A stretch of DNA of 64,000 bases from Polytrichum commune. Its lineage: Eukaryota; Streptophyta; Polytrichopsida; Polytrichales; Polytrichaceae. Below are positions 24,601-37,087 of this stretch, one piece after another; the first letter of the stretch is position 1; every line of letters starts with the position of its first letter. Location: the NCBI GenBank assembly GCA_950295325.1, contig OX485809.1, positions 19,484,144-19,548,143 of the forward strand. The letters run 5' to 3'. The notes beneath the pieces are model-generated. The model saw only the letters and a program-made list of their open reading frames with translations. It did not search any database and had not been told where the DNA came from. Both the position numbers and the translations under genes were made by a program.

Positions 24601-27600
24601 GTGAACCGCTATATATGTGACGTGTATTTATTTATTGGCTCTATCTCTAGGACAAAGACTATGCGCCGACTTCTCTATTTTAAGAGCAAATTTTCTAGCT
24701 ACTTTGCGCTCACACTTGGACGTTACTTATTCCTGTTATTTTTTATCTAGTTTATTTAATGTGGATGTTAATTATAATTATATATATCTAGTTAACTATA
24801 GTTGCTCCTTAAAATGTATTGTAAAAAACCTATTTAACTATGGTTATTTTGGCAATTGTTAACTTGGCACTATAGATATATATGGCAATGTATATCTAGT
24901 TAACCAGGCAATTGGTCCATTTTATTTAACAAGGATGGTGAAAGCTTGCATACTTGGACAACTAACCAACTAATTCAACTATTAGTTAACTAGTTGCCTT
25001 TCATAACTATTGTTGTTCATGATTTGACTTGCCAAAAAATCTAGTTAACTATAGTTGTTCCCTAAATGGATTGAAAATAGTCTAATTGATTATAGTTGGT
25101 TATAGGTATAGTAAATAGCCATGGACTGGCATGAGCAAAGTGTACAACTACAATTATAGTCTTTCACAAGAAAGGTCAGAGCCTCACGGTTCTACCGTTT
25201 TCTTGTTTTTAATTTTTTGGGTGATAAATGAGTAGCTTCAATCAATGACCCGCATTTGAGAAGATAGTGCACAAAATCCAATAAATGTGTGGCTATAGGT
25301 ATAGTAAATAGCCATGAATTGGCACGAGCAAAGTGGACAACTACAATTGTAATCTTTCATAGTTAAGGACATAACCTCACAGTTATGTCGTATTCTTGTT
25401 AGTTACCTTTGTTATCTCTAATTTCAACTAGAGTTTACTATCTATAAGACTAGAGGACTCCACCCTTGGAGACCTAATAGTTATAGCAGGTAAAGGAGAG
25501 CTACTCACTAGTTGGGACCGTGGTGTTACATGATGTTCTCACCTTGTAAGTAACCACCGTTAAATAAGAGCACTTAACTCACCCCAAAGGCATGGAGGGA
25601 GAACTGATGAACTATATGCTTGAGGACTAGTTGAGGGGAGTTCAACTCTTAGTTCCTACGAGTATACAAGACTCAAGATTGGGTGGATCATGCCTCTTTC
25701 TTTTTCTTCTATCTTTTTGAGAGACGTTACATTCATATCAGAGCTCCAAGATCTTGTGCCTTGGTGTTTTGGGTGTTGTTGTTTTTCCGTTACTTTACAT
25801 TTGTGTTTCAAGTTGGGGTGACAATTAGAGTCATTTTACGAGGGAAGGCTACGAGTTGATTGCTTTCTAAAGTATTAGGAGTAGAGTTTTGTTTTGCTTT
25901 GTTTTAAGAAAGGGAGTGGAATGCTTTAAGCATGCTTGGTAGATGTTTTGTTGCATATTATGGTTGACTGGACTAGCATGACATTTGCATATTTTGGTAT
26001 TTTGCAAGCATTTGTCAAGGTTTTTTAAAGCAATTCAAGTACTTCATCTTTGGTTTTTTTTTCTTTGAATATATTAAGACTTGTCAAGCTTTTGAATTAC
26101 GTGCTAGGGTTCTTTGGCTTTTGTAGTCATGTTTTGTTATTACTTAAAATAACCCAATGAAAACAATTTAGGATATAAGGTCTCAGAAAAGATTGAGCTA
26201 GTGTCTATAAGGATTAATGTCACATTGGATTAATGTTTCTAATAGCAATGTATATCGTTTATTCTCTCATTTCCTCCTAATTAAGCTTAATTCGCACTCT
26301 TATGGTTTGTTGGCGCTTTCTCAATCATATGTGGTCCCGCCCCCTATGTGTGTGGATTATTATCACTCTAATTCCATCCTTTATGTCAATTGTGAAGCTC
26401 AAAAGCTTGACAAGTGATTAATGACTCATAGTGAGGACAAAGTCCCGGGAAATGTCTTTTGAATAACCACATAGTCTTTAATTGCCATGAATTATGCTTG
26501 TGATAATCTCAAAGTTAAAATTTGTTGATTAACTTACATCCATCATGCAAATCTTCACAACTTTAATCACCACCTTCTTCTTCTTCAGTGAACCCAACAA
26601 CTCGTCTCAATAATCATCCACACTTGTTAATACAATAACAACCAATCAACAAGGTAGGCTATATCCTTTGTTAAGATGATTTAGTCTAATTTTGGTTAAT
26701 CAAACAATCTCCACTAGTCACAAACTTACTTCAATGAGGTAAGTCAATCCTCTCTCAAAGTAGTGTCCTTGGCATCCAATAGCCTACCCAAAGTAACTTC
26801 ATGCCTCATCCTCTCTACATATGAATTCATTACTTGTCTTGACAAGGTATAGTAGCCCTAATAGGTTATACCCTAGTAATGTTCTTATCCTCTAGTAATA
26901 AGTTCTTTCACTCACTTGGCTAACTTTCATCTATTGGCATAAGTCTTGGCTATGGCCTATTGCCTATACTAAAATCAATTACGCTCCTTTTAGTTTGTAT
27001 TAAGTTATTTCACCCTCACTAGGCTATTGACTTTCCCTCTCCTAATGAGAGCTAACTTTCTCTTGACCTTCTATTGGTCATGCCACTTTTCAATCTTTAC
27101 AAGGCCATTGCCCCCTTTTTCACTTACTAATTCTTAATCTCAAACTTCGTGACTAACTTCTTTGTGTTCTCAAAGGCTATCACCCTTCATATGGCAAATA
27201 GTCCTCACTCCCTCTCACATGCTGAGTGAAGTGATTCACATGCTTATAGCCAACAACCTTTCCCAGGTTATGTATGACTTCTCAACACTCCATATTCATC
27301 TTATTTCCCTCTTAACTCATAAGCAAACACAATTCACTCTCGTTACCTTATTCTTGGCTCTTTCATGTCTTAATCACATATTGACTTAATCTGCATATTG
27401 TCTACCATCATGGATTCTATCCGCATGACTCTTTTTTGTCCCTCACGGCTTCCAATCTCTCACTTTGTTTTGATGTGCCATTCCTTTTAAAACTCTTGCA
27501 CTCCTAATCACAACATTCGTAAGTGTAGTATCTTAAATGGTTCCCTTGCTCCGAGCTTCTATTCAAGCTCCTATTCTTTACTCTTAAATTTCATCCTCTA

Positions 27601-28172
27601 TATCACTTGCAATTTAATTGCTCTCAAATTAGTATCTTCATGCTCCTTCTCTCAATCATACTCTCATCAAACTTGCCCTCTTTCTCGACAATCATTTTTT
27701 CACAAGGCTATTGCCAAAACTTACTTATTCATATTTGCTCCAACTCTTACAACCTTCAAGAATTTCACTTATTTATCCTAGCAACCTAAGTGCTCAAACC
27801 CATGCTCATCACCGTCTCTTACATACATTTCATATCTTTAGAACTTCAACTTTAACAATCATATTTCCAAATTTCATGCACCACAAAGTTGACTCACTTA
27901 TCATAATTAAATAAGTCCAATTATCCAAACCATTCGACTATGCAAGTCTCTTGCCTTCATGGCCTAATGTATGTCTATCCGATCTTAACCATTGTGCATC
28001 AATGATTCCTATGACTCTTGCCTTCTACGAGACTATGCTTGATTCTACTTTGGCCAACCTTCTCCTTATTGAGTTGAAGGGAAGGAGAAGGTGGTTACAA
28101 GTGGCAATAGTCCTCTAATTTTAATATGGATGAGATTCTAAGCACTAAATACTGGATGAAAACCACCATAAT
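24601..28172. other. Intergenic, no gene seen
   Basis: AT-rich sequence with repeated GTTAACTATAGTTG motifs at 24.78-25.1 kb and the local duplication listed separately. Short pyrimidine-rich ORFs at 26.2-27.9 kb show no family match. Confidence 0.4.
25097..25398. repeat. Local direct duplication of about 110 bp
   Basis: The segment starting ATAGGTATAGTAAATAGCCAT at about 25102 recurs at about 25295 in the same orientation with about 15 percent divergence. The two copies are separated by about 85 bp. Confidence 0.7.
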
Positions 28173-28398
28173 TTGAGAATCGCCAGCTTCGGCCGGGCTA
28201 TAGCAAAAAAGAAAAAAGGAAAAAAGGCTTGCAATTTTTTAGTATTATTTCCATACGTGGTGTGGGACACCATGGCAATGGAAATGGATATCTTTGCCCC
28301 TAGTGATGAGGCCTCTCCTTCCATAGTTAATCATGTTTATACCTTCCCAACAATTGAGATGGTTGAGGAAATTGTGGACAAACTTTAGTGTGCCTTAA

Positions 28399-28780
28399 GT
28401 GGAAATATTCCCACTAAAGGTTGTTTATGATGATGAGTCCAATTGTTTGGTATTTTTTCATTTAATCATTCCCTCATCAAAGGTTTTACAATTTTATCAA
28501 GGGCCTATATGCATAGTAAAAAGGTTCGATGAGAAACATAAGGCATATTACCTTGAGAGTATTTTGACAAGGTTCAAATTGTTGCATCAATTTGAATCTA
28601 ATTCAAAACTATGGCAAGTATATTTGGATGAGGCCAAGCCACACGTTTTGAATAAGCTCACTTTGTCATCCTTCTTCGGGCAAGTAGCACAACATGTTGC
28701 ATTTGTTTTAATGGATAGTGTTGCATCACTTTGGTTTGTGAGCTCTGCTTTTGCTAATACCTTCGGGTTGAAAGATAGAA
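28399..28780 (+). pseudogene. Ty3/gypsy gag-pol fragment (protease region)
   Basis: The reading frame contains LHQFESNS, VYLDEAKPHVLNKLTLSS, GQVAQH and LMDSVAS, collinear with the protease region of the element at 50.3-59.5 kb (about 56530-56750, minus strand). It is a plus-strand relic of the same lineage with no LTRs nearby. It shares the unusual DSV in place of DSG at the aspartic protease site. The upstream frame to 28173 may be further remnant. Confidence 0.75.
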
Positions 28781-28806
28781 GAGCAGTCATGGAGGATCAA
28801 CATTGA

Positions 28807-29867
28807 ACAATAATGAGAAGGATAGTTAGAAGAGGTGAGCATAACCTCCTCCACCAACAATAACGGTGCATAAGACGATACAATCAATTGTGAACATTGG
28901 TGGGTGATCTAGTGCACCTCATAATAATTGAATATTTGTTCCATGGTGGGAACGAATTTTCTTGGATGTCGGTGGGAGCCCCACGGTATATATATGAATC
29001 TAGAAGGGGCCTTAGTGCGTCCATCTATGCCAACCACAAATTCTTACACTCTTGCCCAAGGAACATATGCGACACACACTGTGTTGTCAACCCTTGCATA
29101 TGTCCCCTAACCCTTCAAGCAATTCGCAATCTTCCAGTTCATATTTGTGCATGTGAAAGTTCCTTCCGAAGGCAATTGAACATAACCAATGAACTTTTGC
29201 AGTTCTAGTTTGTGCAAGGTTTGGTGAACAACTTCATATGTTGTTGTTGCAGTGCCCTCCACCTCTACAAAATGTCTTGCCGTAACAATTTTAGGAAGTG
29301 CTTATGCAATCCTTGTAGTACAAGCCATTTCATTGTTCTTCCTGTAAACGTCACACACATAGTGCTTTGTAGAGCTCATCAAAGCAAAATTCATATCAAC
29401 ATCATGTGTAAGTCGCAACAATCTATCATTGTTGAGTCTTCGTTTTGCGGAGCACAAAATCACAAAAGTTACACTAGAAACAAACACATAATAAAACCCT
29501 TTGTGAAAACTGAAGTTCAAAACATTTGGTGGCACAATTCAAAATGCTACAGTGATTCCCATGATGGATGATGGGAGGGGGACCCCATGAGTGGAGCCAT
29601 GATGCCTCTGTGATAGCATGCATGTATCCCAATGTCATGGAGTAGCCTCTCGCCACATGTTTTGTGGCTATAATGGTGATTTGGCAACCACTGCCCACAA
29701 CAGTCGACATGTACTACTACCCTAGCACCCGTTACAACATGCACCTAAGCTATATTTGGAGCAGTAGAGTGTGGACCCTCCCAACATACACAACAAGTAA
29801 GCATACGAGCAATGCAGTAGTGTTGGCTAGTAGGCGCATTGGGAATTGGGCTTGCTTCAAAGAGTAT

Positions 29868-29869
<2 letters not shown>
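28807..29869. other. Intergenic, nothing recognised
   Basis: Several overlapping short ORFs on both strands, none resembling a known family. Confidence 0.4.
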
Positions 29870-29919
<50 letters not shown>

Positions 29920-30090
29920 CTCAAGTCATGTTTGTGTGGCTATTTGACAAAATACATGAAACTCACCTCCATTTTTCCTTGAGCTTGGGGTGGGTGCTCG
30001 CAAATTTAGCAATGGAGGGAGGGAGATATATAGATAATTTTCTTTGCTCCTTTTGCTGAAAGCATATTTTCTTCATCGCCGAGATTTGAC
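29870..30090. repeat. Dispersed duplicated segment, copy 2, with (GA)n run 29870-29918
   Basis: A 49-bp GA run is followed by sequence matching the segment at 19722-19915 (TTGACAAAA, AAACTCACCTCCA, CTTGGGGTGGGTGCTC, GAGGGAGGGAG, GAAAGCATATTTTCTTCATCG). It lies about 470 bp upstream of the GSTL start codon. Confidence 0.65.
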
Positions 30091-30558
30091 AGGAAAGTGA
30101 TGCTACAGTAATGCGACTTCAATTTTTCATACCTTGGATCTGGACCCAGAGTAAAATTTTGTTGTCGAACAATAGGATTGCTCAATTTTGAAGTATCTTT
30201 CGTCTTGGATCTAGTGTAAGACTATACTTATTGGTAGGAGAAAGACAAGTTTTCCATTGATTGCAAGTTCAGTTCCCATTCCCGTGGTTGTTTCTGTCCA
30301 AGTTCAATGGATGCGATCCGCGGTGACAGGAGACTCCAAAAGTGGAAGCATCGTGGGGCTTTCAGCTCCTTCCACCTGGAATTCCATCCCAGACTTAACC
30401 GGAAAATGCAGAACACACAGACTTCAAATTGACAACCGCAGATTGAAGGAGAGGAAATTCGACAACAATAAGAAAGAATTATTCTCGCCGTCAATAACAA
30501 GAAAGAATCATTCTTACCGTCAACAACAACAGTGTAAAGAAGAGTCTTGGTGACAGCA

Positions 30559-33500
30559 ATGGCCTCGATTCCTCAGGCACTACTCTCTTCTGCCGCCTCC
30601 ACCCTCGCTCGAACCCACTTGTAAGCCCCAACATTTTCATCCCTCCAATTTGTGGCTCGCACTTGGGTTTTCTTGGGTGACGTTCTTTAGGGCGCGATTT
30701 CGATTTTTGAAGTCCACCCCTCGACAATTTGTGGCTCGCACTTTGGTTTATTAGGTGACGTTCTTTGGAGAGGGATTTCGAATTCCCTGCCTCCAATTTG
30801 TGGATTGATTTGGGTTTGTTGGGTGACGCTCTCTGGAGCGCGAAGTTGAATTCCATCCCCGTGCAATTTGTGGGTTGCGGCTTGGGCTGTTTTGAGTGAT
30901 GTTGTTTGGAGCGAGTTTCGATTCCATCCCCTCCAATTTGTGGCTCGCACTTTGATTTTGTTGAGTAAATGTTCTTTGGAGCGATTTTGAATTCCCTCCC
31001 TCCATTTTGTGGGTATCACTTTTGGTTTTGGTGTGTTCCGTTTTTTGAGGCGAATTTCAATTCCATAACGTCCGATTTTGTTAGTCGCACTTTGATTATT
31101 TTGATTATGGAGCGGTTTTGAATTCCAACTCCTCCAATTTGGGATCACATTTTGGTTTTGATGGGTGAATATTCTTTAGAGCGAGTTTCGAATTGCAATT
31201 TTTAAATTGCCTCTCTTCTTGCTCGTGTTTCGTGAGTGGATTGAGAATGTTGGAGAATGCTATTGCACACAGAAGAGACTTTCAACTTATGGGAGAGGTG
31301 GGCATGCGTGCTCGCAGAAGTTGATATTAAGGTTTTTGTAATTTAAGTTTTGTGTGGAAACTGGAGCATGTTGCTCAAATGTTTTGGAAATCCGATATGT
31401 CGACATATCGATCCCTTCTTGTATGGTATTCCTCCTCTTCAGATGGTTGAGTGTCCTTGAGAAAAATTCCCTCTCATTGAGATTTTGGACAGGGTGCTCG
31501 AGCAATTGCCAGAATTTTATCGTGCTTTTAGTCTGCAATATATGGAAGGAAGATTTCTGCGAAGAACTGAAAGTGTTGGCGGGTGGAATGTAATCCCCCT
31601 TCCTCAAATTTGAACCTGAGTACCATCTTTCTGTTTGGAAGGGAAAAGTGGTTAGCCATCGGCGTTTTCAAAGTTTTGAAGTAATGAACCTTCAACGCCT
31701 AGACAATGATCCGGTTACATTGTGCTGATTTAGGTGTATGTAAATTGCTCAGGTTTGTCTTTGTCTTCGAAACAAGCTCCTAAACAAGAAGGTCTCATTG
31801 AAAATCCAAGTTATTATCTAGACTCTGACCAGTACACTTGTGGTACGACCAAGTTCAATCTCTGGGTCTTTGCAGAATCTTATGCTTCGTAGTGAATGAT
31901 CATAGCATCAGTGGACCAGCTCAGAATGGTTGTTAAGAGCTAAAATGTCTTTCTCACAAGTTAGAAATGAAAAAAAAAAGGTGTGAATTCAGAAGTGGAA
32001 TATCGCGTACTAGTGGTTTTCAGGATGACTACAGTAGAGTGCTGTCCGATTCAACGCTTGAGTGTCGAGAGCTAATTTCGACGTTGAATTGAACATGGTC
32101 TTGGTGAATGTGTATACAACACGTGGAAATGAGATATTTTAGAGTACGTTGTTGTTTTATCAATTGCAGTTGTTGCATGTACTGGCACAGGCCTCGATCT
32201 CTTCGCATTCGAACACCACGAATCTGTTTCAATAAGTTGCAGAGGCAGTCCAATGCCAAATTATTTAAAGCATCACCCCCAGCTTATATTTTTGGGAAAA
32301 GGCCTACTTCAACTATAGCCATGGCAGCAAGGTAAAGGTTTCGTTCTTGGTCACTATCGACTTGACAAATGGAAGTTTAAAGTCACCAGGTTATCTTGTC
32401 AAGAATTGATGGAGATGGATTCATTCTGGCTAAATTGAGCATCAAAAGTTGATGGAGCTTGGAAATACATTGTTTGCAGTATGGATCACAAGCAAGCACT
32501 CGATTCGACGTCCGAATGCCCGCCACTATTTGACGGCACAACGAGGTGCATCTCTTCACCCTCTTTAATATCAAAAACATCACAAATATTCAAATATCCA
32601 AGTAGTAGTGCATTCTTTTTATATTTTCTACGTTAAATTCATACCTAGTGGTCTATCATGAAATCATAATATCTAAATCATTCTTATTTAATAATTTGCT
32701 TCGTAGTAGCAGAATGCAGCACATATTTTAAATAAATAAGAAAATCATGCAATTACAATGCATCAATGAGGAATCTATGATGTATTTTAAACAATTTATT
32801 GTTTCTACATGATAAATTTTCCTCCCGAAGTTTGTGATTCAAAGTCTACACCTCAATAAATGTTAGTGCTGTCTTGCATGTCATGCAAAGAAAATTGGTG
32901 ATATCCAGGATTAGGCTGATTTAAAATTTGCAGGTCTATATGTCCTATAATAAGCTTCTTGGTTTTGATGTGTTTACGGAACACAATTTGCTGTTGGAAA
33001 TTTGGTGAAGGTTATACTTCAGCTCCAGGTGTCCTTATGCCCAACGTGTGTGGGCTGCTGTGAAATACAAGGTAAATAATCTGATTGGTTTTGACTGTTT
33101 TTGTTGAGCAATTCGTGTGCTTTGTATGTTGGGAAGCTTACAATATGATGCACATCAGTCATGTGAAAAGGATCGCAGGAGATTCTACTTCCAGTTTAAA
33201 TTTCAAAATCGTTTAGGCTATCCACCTTGATAGTAAGTACCTCATAGCATTTTTTGCATCATATTCATGACTTGGCCATGTTGCAGCTTTAGGGCTTTTG
33301 AAGCCTTTGTAGAGTTTCAATACTTTGCAAGGTGATCTGTTGATGTCTGCTAGAAGTTTGGTGTAGGATGTGCTTTTTGTGTTGCTTGCATCACAAATTC
33401 CAAGGGTGGTGTATTATATATTTATTATGTTAAAATTTATACCTAGTGGTGTATAGTGTAATTATCTTATAACACGTGCATTTCTCTTTATGTAACTATC

Positions 33501-35975
33501 TGCTTTGTAGCAGCATAATGTAGCACATAGTAGAAGAAATGAGAAAATCGTGCAATTCATTCAAGAGTAATCATGAATCTATGATGTTATTTCAACAATA
33601 TATTGATCTACAAGATAATTTGGCCTCTGGAAGTTTGTTATGTGTGCATTTTTTTTGGTACATTGGTGATAGGCTTTGCTCTAGGAAGTGAAGTTGCAGC
33701 CAAAGGAGGTCAAGTGCATTGAGAGGCTTTATCGACTTTGTTTCATTTGTGTATGGATGTAGGGCTTGGATGATGTAGAATGCGTTGAAATCAATCTCTC
33801 CGACAAGCCCCTATGGTACACGGCAAAAGTGTATCCTGTTGGAAAAGTAAGGCACTTTCATTCTATCTTCTTTTGTTAGTTGACCTGTTTGCAACCATTA
33901 CTAGTTTCAAGTGACTCCAAACAGAAAATTTGAAAGCAATTTGCAGAATGATATATTTTAGGATGTTTTGATTTATTGTTACTGGGGGTTTAGGTTCCAT
34001 CACTAGAGCACAACGGTCAAGTTATTGGTGAAAGCATGGACTTGCTGAAGTACTTGGATGACCACTTCGACGGTCCTAAACTTGCACCTTTTGTAAGAGA
34101 CTAACCCCGCATGATTTTACCATGTTGTGCTATTTGTTCCAGCATAACGATGATCAAAGTGCAAACAGTTGAAATTATTGAATACATGTGATTATTGAAC
34201 GGTTTCGAATACTGATGCAAACAGGAGGAGAGCAAAAAAGAGGAGGCCGCCGAGCTTTTGAAATACACAGACACTTTTAATAAGACAGGATTTACCGGTT
34301 TGAGCATGAAGGGTGCTAGTCCAAGTGAAATCGAGGAGGTTGTAGGTATTGAATTTCAACTTCCTACAAACCTTAAGTTTGGTTTGCATCTGACAAAATG
34401 CATCGAGCTCTTTCCTCTTTGTGAAGATTTTAGTACCTAGTGTGAAATCGAAAGGAGCGGATGTATCTTTTCAAGTGAGAAATGCTTTGAATTTAGACCC
34501 TTTTTGGGGGTTCTTGTATCCCTAACTTCTGTATTTCCTCATTATACTGCAGGTGATGCATTTGACTACCTAGAGAAAGCCCTGGGGAAATATTCAAGTG
34601 AAGGGCCCTTCTTTCTTGGAAAATTTGGACTTGTGAGTTTCAAGTCTTGTCATGCACTTCTGAATCAGCAATTGAAAGCACCTCGATTACTTCTGTTCTC
34701 GCCTTTCGAGGATTTCATAGAAGTTGCACAAGGTTTTGTGAAATGGCCATCCATCTGTGCTGACTAAATGTGTTTTTCTGATAGGTGGATATTGCTTATG
34801 CCCCTTTTATTGAGAGGTTTGAGCTTGCGTTCTCCGAAATTAGAAATGTTGACATTCGAGCTGGGCGACCAAACCTCAAAAAGTGGATTGAGGTTGTTGA
34901 ACGCTGCAATTGTGTTGTAAAGTGTTTTGTAGTTTAGTTGTTCATCTCCATAATCATATCTCAAAATCAAGTGGACATTTTTTTTGTTTGCATGTCTTTT
35001 GGCGTACTCAACAAGTTTGTTCATGTGTGATTTTTTTTGGGATTGTGGTAGGCTGCAGATACAGTGGATGCGTATTCCAGCACTAAAATGGAACGCAATA
35101 CATTGGTGGAAATATACAAGAAAATGCTAGTGAGTCCTTTTATCCATGACCTGCTTTGAGAATCCAGAAGTTGATTCATGTTGTTAAGAGACGTTGTCAA
35201 AAGTGAGTTACTATTTTAGGATTTGATTAAGGAGTTTCGAAAGTTAATATGTCTCTGTATCCCAAAGGAGTTTCCAGTGGATGCGTATTCCAGCACTAAA
35301 ATGGAACGCAATACATTGGTGGAAATATACAAGAAAATGCTAGTGAGTCCTTTTATCCATGACCTGCTTTGAGAATCCAGAAGTTGATTCATGTTGTTAA
35401 GAGACGTTGTCAAAAGTGAGTTACTATTTTAGGATTTGATTAAGGAGTTTCGAAAGTTAATATGTCTCTGTATCCCAAAGGAGTTTCCAGTGGATGCGTA
35501 TTCCAGCACTAAAATGGAACGCAATACATTGGTGGAAATATACAAGAAAATGCTAGTGAGTCCTTTTATCCATGACCTGCTTTGAGAATCCAGAAGTTGA
35601 TTCATGTTGTTAAGAGACGTTGTCAAAAGTGAGTTACTATTTTAGGATTTGATTAAGGAGTTTCGAAAGTTAATATGTCTCTGTATCCCAAAGGAGTTTC
35701 CTCATGCAAAAAACATATTCGGATTCTGAGTTAGTGTAGTAAAAGAATAGAGAACCTTTTATGTACAAATGAGTTTGATGTAAGAAACTGTTGAAATTGT
35801 AGCAGACATCAGAGTGAAGGATTTTTCCTAACAGTTCACCAAAACTGACCTTACAAATGTTTTTGATTTTCATAACACATTTTGGTTGGCATTGCAGGAT
35901 AGTGACTACTTCAAGAAGGTTGGAATTGCTGCTGACCAAAGCAAGGCTGCGCCACCTACCATAGCTGTCAACTGA
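30559..35975 (+). CDS. GSTL: Glutathione transferase lambda, plastid-targeted
   Basis: Lambda GSTs are Cys-type, glutathione-dependent thiol transferases or reductases, with flavonols among suggested ligands. Exons are 30559-30620, 32191-32331, 32480-32545, 33011-33071, 33763-33846, 33994-34092, 34225-34345, 34553-34632, 34785-34892, 35052-35129 and 35898-35975. All phases agree, giving 325 aa. Residues 1 to about 64 are Ser/Arg-rich and lack acids, like a plastid transit peptide. Met65 could start a cytosolic form. PPLFDGTTR leads into the thioredoxin fold. Cys97 of CPYAQRVW is the expected catalytic Cys. Pro140 (KVPSLEHNG) is the cis-Pro, and Glu151-Ser152 binds glutathione. The all-helical domain carries LLKYTDTF, GPFFLG and VDIAYAPFIERF. 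The exon 9 donor (GAG/GTTGTT) is non-ideal but keeps family spacing. Exon 10 lies in a 213-bp triplication. DHAR was considered but the sequence fits lambda better. Confidence 0.9.
30640..31195. repeat. Minisatellite of about 70 bp in GSTL intron 1
   Basis: Eight diverged tandem units each begin near CTCCAATTTGTGG and contain a GAC/TGTTCTTTGGAGCG-like block and a TTCGAATTCC-like block. Spacing is 63-75 bp. The long minus-strand ORFs across it are an effect of the repetition. Confidence 0.8.
35062..35700 (+). repeat. Perfect 213-bp tandem triplication covering most of GSTL exon 10
   Basis: The units are 35062-35274, 35275-35487 and 35488-35700, identical as far as I can read them. Each unit holds all but about the first ten bases of exon 10, its GTGAGT donor and 136-137 bp of intron. 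Only the first copy is preceded by the true acceptor and the first coding bases (35052-35061). Copies 2 and 3 have TTTCCAG immediately before the duplicated exon. That would be a usable acceptor but in a different frame. Confidence 0.95.
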
Positions 35976-36272
35976 GCTTGTATAGGTAGTACTTTTGTAT
36001 ACATCTAATGTATGCATTTAAAACGACAATCTCCAATGTACATCTTTCTGGTTGTTTACAAATGTGTTATAAATAATTAGAAGAATCAAGTCTGCATTGC
36101 AATAGGTCCCGAGGTTACTTATCCACTGGGTTCTGGAATGTTCCAAGGTTGACGCAGTGTAAGTGATTGCACAAGTTTCCAACAAAGGTTGATGTATTGA
36201 CTACTCGAATGTTTTCTGGTTGGATCTACCTTGGGCTGAGTTTTTGCCAATGAATGGGGAGAAACCAACAAC

Positions 36273-37087
36273 TACACTAAATATGATATTTAGTGTCAAT
36301 AGTAAACAGTGGTGTAGCGTCACCAACACTAAATGTTAACCCAACATTATTTGTCATTCCTTGTAAATTTTTGGGGCATTACAGATTTACAGTGTTGCAA
36401 TTACTGTCCTCTAGATTCTTCATCCAAATTTCACTCATCCATAACAACTTTTCAGGGTCTAGGGTTTAGGGTTCTTGGAAATGAGAACCTTGTAGTCCTT
36501 CCAATTCCCAGGACCAAATAAAATGAAAGGCTTGTTAAATAATGTTTTGAAACGCACATCCAGAGCCAAACAGGAGACTCTGGAAAGTCATGAGCAACAT
36601 TGAAATCGACTCAGCACATTGGCTGACACATCACATGAACTTGGGTGTAAATATTCAGTTGGGAGAATGATCGAATGCAAGGCTGAGTATTGAATTCACA
36701 AAACCACAAATTTGAACATGTGCATGTAACCCTACTTTCATCGTAGCTTTAAAAAAATTGCAGCTTCACATAACTCCGAAAATGCCAAGGATTTTACTCA
36801 GGAGATCGATTGATTGAATGGGTGAGTATTAAAGTCACAGAACAACAAATTACATATATGGACATGTGCATGTGACCCTAATATCATCACAATGCCAAAT
36901 CTCCAAAGCGCCAAAAATTCCATTCGGGAGAATGATTTATTGAATGACTGAGTATTGAGTTCACAAAACCACAGATCACAAATCTAGACATGACAACATT
37001 TGTTCATTTATTCATAAGAAATGTCATCTAAAATGTTACCATAGTGACATAAAATCCCTTATAACACTAAATATCATATTTAGTGTA
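36273..37087. mobile_element. MITE with palindromic ends (TACACTAAATAT family), copy 1
   Basis: It starts TACACTAAATATGATATTTAG and ends with the inverse (CTAAATATCATATTTAGTGTA). Each terminus is itself a near-palindrome. It shares an internal block (CACTAAATGTTAACCCAACAT) with the element at 41.5 kb. There is no ORF. The target duplication is ambiguous because the flanks continue the palindrome. Confidence 0.65.

Noticed and set aside
30687-31148. 153-codon minus-strand ORF upstream of GSTL
   Set aside because: Produced by the roughly 70-bp intronic minisatellite; the encoded pattern simply repeats with the DNA.
35216-35626. Two identical 65-codon minus-strand ORFs
   Set aside because: They are artefacts of the 213-bp triplication of GSTL exon 10, antisense to it.
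30559-35975. DHAR (dehydroascorbate reductase) identity for the GST gene
   Set aside because: CPYAQRVW, PPLFDGTTR, LLKYTDTF and VDIAYAPFIERF match the lambda class. DHAR-specific phrases are absent.
36456-36480. Interstitial telomere repeat (TTTAGGG)
   Set aside because: Only about two and a half imperfect units, inside a MITE. Not enough to claim a telomeric tract.
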